Source of the DNA: Eggerthellales bacterium
GTDB taxonomy: Bacteria; Actinomycetota; Coriobacteriia; Coriobacteriales; Eggerthellaceae
Direction: 5' to 3'
Assembly: GCA_029219345.1 (NCBI GenBank)
Contig: JAQXTF010000067.1
Coordinates: forward strand, 1 to 64,000
DNA: 64,000 nucleotides
Each line of letters opens with the position of its first letter. Position 1 is the stretch's first letter. Shown here piece by piece: positions 58,344 through 64,000 of the stretch. The position numbers and the translations under genes are program-made. The notes under the pieces are model-generated. The model was given only the letters and a program-made list of their open reading frames with translations, had not been told where the DNA came from and searched no databases.

Positions 58344-59399
58344 ATGTTCAATGTGGGGGCAGTTGTTGAGAGCATGAGGCGCCACTGGATTGCCATTGTG
58401 GTGATATTCGCATTAGCCCTGGGCGCCGGTGCGGCAAGTTCGTTTCTGAAGACGGGCTCTGAAGCTCAGGAGATTAGCGACAAGGCGTACACCGCGGAAG
58501 CTTCGGTGTACGTGACGCTGGAGGCCGTGGATGGCTCCATGATTTCCGAGGCGAGCGACAGGCTCATTTCTGATGCTCGTCGAACCGTGATCAGCGATAA
58601 GGTTGCCGGCGAGATTCGCCGCACTTACGGCAATGAGGTCTCGGTCTATTCCCCTTGGTGGCTGGATGAAGAGAAGAACGCTCGCTACTATAGCCACTAC
58701 ATTTTCGTTGATGTATCTGCTCCTACGCAGGAAATCGCCTTGGCTGCCACCAACGATGCCGTGAAGCTGGCCGCTGAGGTTATGGCAACTACTCTGCCGG
58801 TGAAAAGCGTTGCAGTTGCTGAGGAGGCATACCTGAAGCAGGGCGATGGTTCTCAGGCTGCCGATCGCGGCGTTGACGCTCTGGAAGAAATTGAGAGCGC
58901 TGCGGTTACCAGCAGCGCCATCAGCGTGAAGAAGCTGGTCATCTTTGGTTTCGTGGGTCTGTTTGGTGCCATTTTCGTGTTCGCTTGCGTGGACATTCTT
59001 TCTCGCCGCATTCGCTCTGCCCGCGATGTTGAGCGCATGCTGGATCTGCCTGTTTTGGGCGTTATCAAGGGCGAGGAAGATTACGCTGGCGCTCTTGCTG
59101 CCGCCGATGTGCTGCTGAACCGCAACAATCTGAACTCCCTGGCCGTTGCTGGCATTTGCCAGGCCGATGGCGCCGCTGCGATGGCTGCGAAGGCTGCAGA
59201 TTATCTGGATAAGCCTGTGACCTGCATTGATGCCTTGAGCGAAGGCTCGGCTGTATCTAACCTGGCTGCATGCGAAGCGGTTGTTTTGGTTATTTCCGCC
59301 GGAGCTGCTTCGGCTTCTCAAATTGACAAGGCTCTGTGCGCCCTGCGCATTGCCGATGTTCCTGTTGCTGGCGCCGTGTTTGTTCCCAAGGGCAAGTAA
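58344..59399 (+). CDS. Wzz-like chain-length protein with degenerate BY-kinase domain
   Basis: A 351-residue polysaccharide co-polymerase: membrane helix 1 (about 14-34), a periplasmic/extracellular coiled region and membrane helix 2 (about 196-220), as in Wzz/YveK proteins. The C-terminal 90 residues look like a bacterial tyrosine-kinase (CapB/Wzc) fold (SLAVAGICQADG, then ACEAVVLVISAGAASASQIDKAL) but lack a Walker A GEGKS motif and a Tyr cluster, so catalysis is unlikely. It probably controls chain length of the glycan made by the adjacent polymerase. Confidence 0.8.
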   Translation: MFNVGAVVESMRRHWIAIVVIFALALGAGAASSFLKTGSEAQEISDKAYTAEASVYVTLEAVDGSMISEASDRLISDARRTVISDKVAGEIRRTYGNEVSVYSPWWLDEEKNARYYSHYIFVDVSAPTQEIALAATNDAVKLAAEVMATTLPVKSVAVAEEAYLKQGDGSQAADRGVDALEEIESAAVTSSAISVKKLVIFGFVGLFGAIFVFACVDILSRRIRSARDVERMLDLPVLGVIKGEEDYAGALAAADVLLNRNNLNSLAVAGICQADGAAAMAAKAADYLDKPVTCIDALSEGSAVSNLAACEAVVLVISAGAASASQIDKALCALRIADVPVAGAVFVPKGK

Positions 59400-59438
59400 G
59401 CATTTGGGAAACGCTGTTCAAATCAAAGGAATTCGCAG

Positions 59439-60839
59439 ATGAGAAATGGTAAAAAAGTCGTTGTAACCTACGGCACCTACGACATGTTCCACCATGGCCA
59501 TGAGGCGCTGCTGCGTCGTGCAAAGGCTTTGGGCGACTACCTGATTGTGGGTGTGACCTCGGATGACTTCGATCGCGTGCGCGGTAAGCTCAATGTGAAT
59601 CAGTCGCTGACCGAGCGCATGCATGCCGTGGAAGCCACGGGAATTGCCGATTTGGTCATTGCCGAAGAGTATCAAGGCCAAAAGATTGCCGACATCCGCA
59701 AGTACGGCGTTGACATCTTTGCCATTGGCTCTGACTGGGAGGGCAAGTTCGATCATTTGAAGCGCTACTGCGATGTGGTGTATTTGCCCCGCACTGAAGG
59801 CGTTTCTTCTACTGCTTTGCGTGCCCAGGCTGCCCCCAAAATTGACCTGGGTATCATTGGCGGCGATTACATTGCCGTGCGCTTTGCCCGTGAATGCTCC
59901 CATGTGTCCGACGCTGACATTTGCGCTGTGTATACCTTTGAAGGGCAGGATGCTGCTGAGGTTTGCAAGGAAGTGGGCAAGGAAGATTTGCCTGTTGCCG
60001 CAAGCGTGGAAGAGCTGTGTCAGCAGGTGAAGGGCGTGTACATTAGCGCCAGCCCTGACCAGCGCGAAAGCCTGATTCGCCAAGCGCTGACCGCCGGCTG
60101 CCATGTGATGTGCGAAGGCCCCATGTTTTTCAGCCGCGCAGTAGGCGAAGAGCTGTTTGCCCTGGCGGAAGAAAAGGGCTTGGTGCTCATGGAGGCCACC
60201 AAGACGCTGTATTTCCCCGCTTTTGAGCGTCTGCGCTGGCTGCTGGAAAGCGGCGCGGTAGGCGAGATCAAGGATATTCGAGCCAGCTTCACCCAAAACC
60301 CCAGCTGGCTGAATAAAGGCGACATCTATCAGGGCAGTTTCTACGATCTGGCCTCTTACGTGCTGCTGCCGGCAACCACGTTTTTGGGAAACGAGCCAAC
60401 TGATGCGCGTTTGATTTGCTCCTACGAGGGCGATTTTTGCTCGTGGACTAAGTGCGAGCTGCTGTATCCGTCTGCTTCCGCCTCGCTTATTGCGGGCCGC
60501 GGCATGAAGACGGAAGGCGACATGGTGATTACAGGCACCTTGGGCTACGTGTACGTGCCGGCGCCTTGGTGGAAGATGGACTACTTTGAGATTCGCGGCG
60601 AAGATCTGCGCGACACCAAAAAGTACTACTTTGAGTGCGCGGGGGAGGGTCATCGCTACGAAGCCTTTGAATTCATGCGCCGCATCCGCGGTGGCGAAGA
60701 CGCCTACCTGCCCATGCAGTCCAAGGAAGACGTTTTGGCGGTTACCGACCTGATGGAACGCTTCATTGCGGGCGACGTGATTCGTCTGCAGCAGGGCGCA
60801 TATCATTTTGGCGGCGGCGAAACCGTAACCGACCGTTAG
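59439..60839 (+). CDS. Cytidylyltransferase fused to Gfo/Idh/MocA oxidoreductase
   Basis: A 466-residue two-domain protein. Residues 1-130 are a glycerol-3-phosphate cytidylyltransferase-type domain (VTYGTYDMFHHGHEALLRRA with HxGH at 18-21; RTEGVSSTALR near the end). Residues from about 137 form a Gfo/Idh/MocA-type NAD(P)-dependent oxidoreductase (DLGIIGGDYIAVRFARE; then an EATKTLYFPAFERLR segment with the usual Lys). The GIIGG nucleotide motif is somewhat atypical. A logical activity is making a CDP-linked polyol or sugar by reduction and cytidylation, feeding LicD (inference). Ribosome site AAAGGAA. Confidence 0.85.
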   Translation: MRNGKKVVVTYGTYDMFHHGHEALLRRAKALGDYLIVGVTSDDFDRVRGKLNVNQSLTERMHAVEATGIADLVIAEEYQGQKIADIRKYGVDIFAIGSDWEGKFDHLKRYCDVVYLPRTEGVSSTALRAQAAPKIDLGIIGGDYIAVRFARECSHVSDADICAVYTFEGQDAAEVCKEVGKEDLPVAASVEELCQQVKGVYISASPDQRESLIRQALTAGCHVMCEGPMFFSRAVGEELFALAEEKGLVLMEATKTLYFPAFERLRWLLESGAVGEIKDIRASFTQNPSWLNKGDIYQGSFYDLASYVLLPATTFLGNEPTDARLICSYEGDFCSWTKCELLYPSASASLIAGRGMKTEGDMVITGTLGYVYVPAPWWKMDYFEIRGEDLRDTKKYYFECAGEGHRYEAFEFMRRIRGGEDAYLPMQSKEDVLAVTDLMERFIAGDVIRLQQGAYHFGGGETVTDR

Positions 60840-60869
60840 GTTGATGGTCTGAAAGGCAAACTGCAAAAG

Positions 60870-61886
60870 ATGACTGAATTACAAGAAAAAACCCAGGTCA
60901 AACCGCTGATTTCGGTGGTTGTTCCGGTGTATAAGGTTGAAAACTATCTGGATCGCTGCGTGGAATCGCTGGTGAATCAGACCTATGAAAACCTGGAAAT
61001 CATCCTGGTTGACGATGGGTCGCCGGATAATTGCCCCGCTTTATGCGACGCTTGGGCAACCCGCGATTCTCGTATTGTGGTGGTGCACAAGCCCAACGGC
61101 GGATTGAGCGATGCTCGTAACGCCGGCGTGCTGGCTGCTCATGGCGATTACGTGGGTTTCATCGATAGCGATGACTACGCTGCTCCTGATATGTACGAGG
61201 CTCTGTATGCCCACATGGAGGAAAGTGGCGCTGAAGTGGCCATTTGCGGTATTGCCGATGTGTATGCCGACCATGTGGACAACCCTGGCGCTCAGCTGCG
61301 CACGGTGATGACTGCCCAGGAAGTGCTTTCCGACATGCTGCTGAACAAGACGCTGACGGTGTGCGTGCCGCCTCGCCTGTATCCCAAGTGGCTGCTGATG
61401 CAGGTGCCTCAGCCGGTAGGCATGACCCATGAGGACTCTTGGACTGTGGTGGACTTCTTCACCAAGGTGAGCAAGGTGGCCGTGGATACCACGCCTCGCT
61501 ACTTCTATTGGCATGCTGAGGGCACCATCACCTCCAACCCCGCAACCCGTGCTCGCCAGGATCTCATTGACGCCTGGGAGCACAATCGCCGCGTGATTGA
61601 GAAGCATTTCCCCCAGATTATCGATGACGTGATGTTCCGCTGCTATTGGGCCCACTTTGATGTGCTGGATGGCATGATTTTGAGCAACAGCCCTGATGAG
61701 GAGCGTCGCAAGAGCATTGTGAAGTGGCTGAAAGACCATAAAAGGGGCATTTTGAGCCACCCTGAGATGAACGCCAAGCGCAAGATTGCCCTGCGCGCCC
61801 TGCTTATTTCCGAGGGGCTGTACAAGAAGCTGGTGTTTGCTCAGAACAAGACCGTGAAATTCAACGAAGCAGGTGTTTCTGAATAA
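60870..61886 (+). CDS. Family 2 glycosyltransferase
   Basis: A 338-residue cytosolic or peripheral GT-A glycosyltransferase. N-terminal SVVVPVYKVENYLDRCVESL, the nucleotide-binding LVDDGSPDNCPALCD, NGGLSDARNAG and the DxD-like FIDSDDY are all present, the typical bacterial GT2 capsule enzyme pattern. The C-terminal 150 residues vary in such enzymes. It transfers one sugar of the repeat unit; which one is unknown. Its stop overlaps the start of the next glycosyltransferase by one base (TAATG), so translation is coupled. It has no membrane helix. Confidence 0.88.
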   Translation: MTELQEKTQVKPLISVVVPVYKVENYLDRCVESLVNQTYENLEIILVDDGSPDNCPALCDAWATRDSRIVVVHKPNGGLSDARNAGVLAAHGDYVGFIDSDDYAAPDMYEALYAHMEESGAEVAICGIADVYADHVDNPGAQLRTVMTAQEVLSDMLLNKTLTVCVPPRLYPKWLLMQVPQPVGMTHEDSWTVVDFFTKVSKVAVDTTPRYFYWHAEGTITSNPATRARQDLIDAWEHNRRVIEKHFPQIIDDVMFRCYWAHFDVLDGMILSNSPDEERRKSIVKWLKDHKRGILSHPEMNAKRKIALRALLISEGLYKKLVFAQNKTVKFNEAGVSE

Positions 61887-63010
61887 TGACGAAGCCCATT
61901 AACGTAGGTTTCTTCCTTTCTTCGGTGCAGGATATGGGCGGCGCCGTGCGCGTTGCCGTATCGTTGGCCAACCGCATGGCCAACGATTTCAACGTGACCA
62001 TCATTGAGCACGTGGCGCACCAGAGCGTGGCTTTCCCCCTGGATGAGCGTATCAAGATAGTGACCATACACTCTGATGCCCGCCGTTTTCGTGAGCAGTT
62101 CACTCAGCTGCGCAAGCCTCTGACCAGGGCATTGAAGGAAAACAACATCGACGTTCTCTTTGGTATTTGCGTGGAAGAAAGCGCCATTGCCCTGATGCCA
62201 TGCAAGTCTGCCGGCTGCAAGCTGGTGTTCTGCGACCACGGTGCCTTGGTGAACCAGCTGGACGACAAGACCACTACCTTCCTGCGCAACGCAACGTCCA
62301 AATTCTGCAACAAGCTGGTGGTGCTCACCAACCAGACCAAGGGCGATTACCATCGCCTGCTGCACGTGCCCAACAGCCGCATGGAGGTTGTTCCCAACTG
62401 GGTGTCCAACGAGCTGCTAAAAGAGGCTCCCACCTGCGATGTTACGGTGAAACGCGCCCTGTGGGCGGGTCGTCTTGACCACGAAAAGGGCGTTGACCAT
62501 CTGCTGGAAATTGCCAAGCGCGTTATGCCGTCTCATCCCGATTGGGTGTGGGATGTGTGGGGCGCTTCGGTGCTTGATGGCGAAGACGGCTTTGACCTGG
62601 CTAAAGAGCTGGAAGTAGCCGGTTTGTCCAACCAGGTGGTGCTGCGAGGCCGCTACTCTCGCACGCAGGATGTGTTTCCCAACTACGCTTTGGCAACCCT
62701 GACCTCGTACCGCGAGGGCTTGCCGGTGTTCTTGCTGGAGGCCATGGCCTATGGTCTGCCCATGCTTTCCTTTGACGTGGATACGGGTCCTCGCGACCTG
62801 ATTATGACCGGCGTCAGCGGTTACTTGGTGAAACCCTTCGATTACGACCAGTATGCCCAGCTCATGGGCAAGCTCATGGATGACGTTGACATGCGCCAGT
62901 CTTTCAGCGCCGCTGCAAAGCATGCCGCTCAGAGCTTTGGCGAAGACGCAGTGTATCCCCAGTGGAAGAATCTGGTTGAGCGCTTGGGCGGAAAAGGGGG
63001 GATCCGATAA
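61886..63010 (+). CDS. Family 4 glycosyltransferase
   Basis: A 374-residue GT-B glycosyltransferase. N-terminal FFLSSVQDMGGAVRVAVSLA and the GT4 C-terminal signature LWAGRLDHEKGVDHLLEIAK, then EGLPVFLLEAMAYGLP (E-x7-E motif) and DTGPRDLI. Retaining enzymes of this type add hexoses or related sugars from NDP or GDP donors. Start and stop overlap both neighbours by one base, so it is translationally coupled to the GT2 gene before and the flippase after. The sugar donor is unknown. Confidence 0.88.
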   Translation: MTKPINVGFFLSSVQDMGGAVRVAVSLANRMANDFNVTIIEHVAHQSVAFPLDERIKIVTIHSDARRFREQFTQLRKPLTRALKENNIDVLFGICVEESAIALMPCKSAGCKLVFCDHGALVNQLDDKTTTFLRNATSKFCNKLVVLTNQTKGDYHRLLHVPNSRMEVVPNWVSNELLKEAPTCDVTVKRALWAGRLDHEKGVDHLLEIAKRVMPSHPDWVWDVWGASVLDGEDGFDLAKELEVAGLSNQVVLRGRYSRTQDVFPNYALATLTSYREGLPVFLLEAMAYGLPMLSFDVDTGPRDLIMTGVSGYLVKPFDYDQYAQLMGKLMDDVDMRQSFSAAAKHAAQSFGEDAVYPQWKNLVERLGGKGGIR

Positions 63011-64000
63011 TGAGCGATTCAAGCCGTACCAGCAACACGTTGAAGAATGTGTTTGCGGCATGGGGTGGCCAGGCAATTTATGCCATTGGCTCCTTTGCGG
63101 TGCGCGCTGTTCTCATTTCCCAGCTGGCCCAGGTTTTTGTTGGCTTGGAAAGCCTATTTAGCAGCATTTTGACCATCCTTTCCCTTGCTGACCTGGGATT
63201 TGGCAGCGCTATTGTGTTTGCGCTGTATGATCCTTTGGCCAAGGGCGATAAAGAGGCAGTGAAGAGCCTCATGCGCCTGTTCAAGCGTGTGTATATTGCC
63301 ATTGGCATTGTAATCATTGTCATTGGTGCGGCTCTTACCCCCAACATTCGCGTGCTGCTGGGCCCCGACTGCCCTGATATTCCCATGATTCAGGCATATT
63401 TCTTCTGCTTCGTTTTGAACACGGGCGTGTCGTACTTCTTCTCGTACCGCGGCTCGCTGCTCATGGCCGACCAGAAGAGCTATGTGGTGTACCTGATTAC
63501 CTACGCCTTCCAGATTGTCATGTGCGTGGCCCAAATCTCGGTACTGCTGCTCACCCAGGAATATCTGTACTTCCTGATTTGCATGGTGTGCAGCACTCTG
63601 TTCCAGAACATCGTTATTGCGTACGTGTCGGGCAAGCGTTACCCCTATCTGAAGGAAAAGGACGTCAAGCCCATTGATAAGGACGTGCTGCATGATGTGA
63701 AGCAAAACATTGTGGGCCTGTTCATGCACAAGATTGCCGGCGCTTGCTCCACTCCCGCCAGCAACCTGATTATCACCAACGTGGTAGGCATTGGCGCCAC
63801 TGCTTTGTACGGCAACTACCTGATGATTGTGAACGCCTTGACTCAGGTGCTCACCAAGATGTTTGACTCCATCATTGCCAGCGTGGGCAACCTGGGTGTT
63901 ACTGAGAGCAAGGAACGCCAAAACGAGGTGTTCCGCACCACCTTCTTCATCAACGGCTTGCTATACATGGTTATTTCCTGCGGCTTCATTTGCGCAGTTC
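63010..64000 (+). CDS. Wzx-type polysaccharide flippase, N-terminal part (gene runs off the window)
   Basis: An open frame starts at ATG 63010 (overlapping the GT4 stop by one base) and continues without a stop to the window end: 330 codons. The start reads MSDSSRTSNTLKNVFAAWGG and is followed by repeated membrane segments (AVRAVLISQLAQVFVGLES, IAIGIVIIVIGAALTP, FQIVMCVAQISVLLL). This is the pattern of MATE/MVF-fold lipid-linked oligosaccharide flippases. It would translocate the repeat unit made by the upstream glycosyltransferases to the outer face, where the polymerase acts. The 3' end lies beyond the window. Confidence 0.8.
   Translation, partial: MSDSSRTSNTLKNVFAAWGGQAIYAIGSFAVRAVLISQLAQVFVGLESLFSSILTILSLADLGFGSAIVFALYDPLAKGDKEAVKSLMRLFKRVYIAIGIVIIVIGAALTPNIRVLLGPDCPDIPMIQAYFFCFVLNTGVSYFFSYRGSLLMADQKSYVVYLITYAFQIVMCVAQISVLLLTQEYLYFLICMVCSTLFQNIVIAYVSGKRYPYLKEKDVKPIDKDVLHDVKQNIVGLFMHKIAGACSTPASNLIITNVVGIGATALYGNYLMIVNALTQVLTKMFDSIIASVGNLGVTESKERQNEVFRTTFFINGLLYMVISCGFICAV

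Overview
The window looks like a chromosomal segment of an anaerobic Coriobacteriia (Eggerthellales-like) actinobacterium. The grounds are by eye: moderately GC-rich genes with little-structured AT-rich spacers, many cytosolic molybdopterin and FAD oxidoreductases without export signals, small two-cluster ferredoxin subunits, LuxR-type regulators, eight MFS transporters and three uroporphyrinogen-decarboxylase-like methyltransferases. No genus can be named from sequence alone. No rRNA, tRNA, CRISPR array, transposase or phage block was recognised.

Region 1 (1-9.3 kb) is mostly housekeeping and general metabolism: the 3' end of proS, a D-2-hydroxyacid dehydrogenase, a HAD phosphatase, a SanA-like envelope protein, a PLP aminotransferase with a DUF3783 gene and an iron alcohol dehydrogenase in one operon, and an opposing MFS-apbE pair. 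Two decayed minus-strand genes lie here: a lipoprotein gene (2646-2959) and a cohesin-like gene (3726-4175).

Region 2 (9.4-36.8 kb) is a catabolic or respiratory island. Two divergent operons around 13.2-13.6 kb each run small zinc-ribbon protein, molybdopterin oxidoreductase, short two-cluster ferredoxin; the right-hand one continues through a leader full of hairpins into an MFS gene. Next comes an operon of a two-TM coiled-coil protein, an OFA-type MFS carrier, another zinc ribbon, a DnaA/Hda-like ATPase and a UroD-like methyltransferase. Facing it are a second UroD-like paralogue, a 1269-residue double acyl-CoA-dehydratase-type activase, an FAD oxidoreductase and a second OFA carrier. MmgE/PrpD, a third UroD-like protein, another FAD oxidoreductase and another MFS carrier complete the island. 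No corrinoid protein or dehydratase subunit is present, so the pathway is incomplete here. The likely theme (inference) is uptake and reductive, demethylating or dehydroxylating use of small organic or aromatic compounds.

Region 3 (36.9-53 kb) is mainly conserved cell biology: a holin-like membrane protein, an RlmD-type RNA methyltransferase with a long Lys/Ala tail, YCII and alpha-hydroxy-acid oxidase genes, an Ada-type regulator, tandem MFS paralogues, tilS, DUF2284, maf, a membrane Ser/Thr kinase, lysA, hom, a HAD gene and a Bcr/CflA exporter. Spacers from 32 to 56 kb carry REP-like palindromes of a shared architecture, two of them long near-perfect inverted repeats.

Region 4 (53.2-64 kb) is a surface-polysaccharide cluster: two GT2 and one GT4 glycosyltransferases, LicD, a HisC-like aminotransferase, a Wzy-like polymerase, a Wzz-like protein with a degenerate tyrosine-kinase domain, a cytidylyltransferase fused to a Gfo/Idh oxidoreductase, and the start of a Wzx flippase. 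Together they suggest a glycan decorated with CDP-activated phospho-substituents.

The most unusual items are the four-member zinc-ribbon family, two members of which carry repetitive Ala/Pro or collagen-like tails, next to redox operons; the hairpin-rich leader at 16871-17228; the Hda-like ATPase inside a methyltransferase operon; and the palindrome family.
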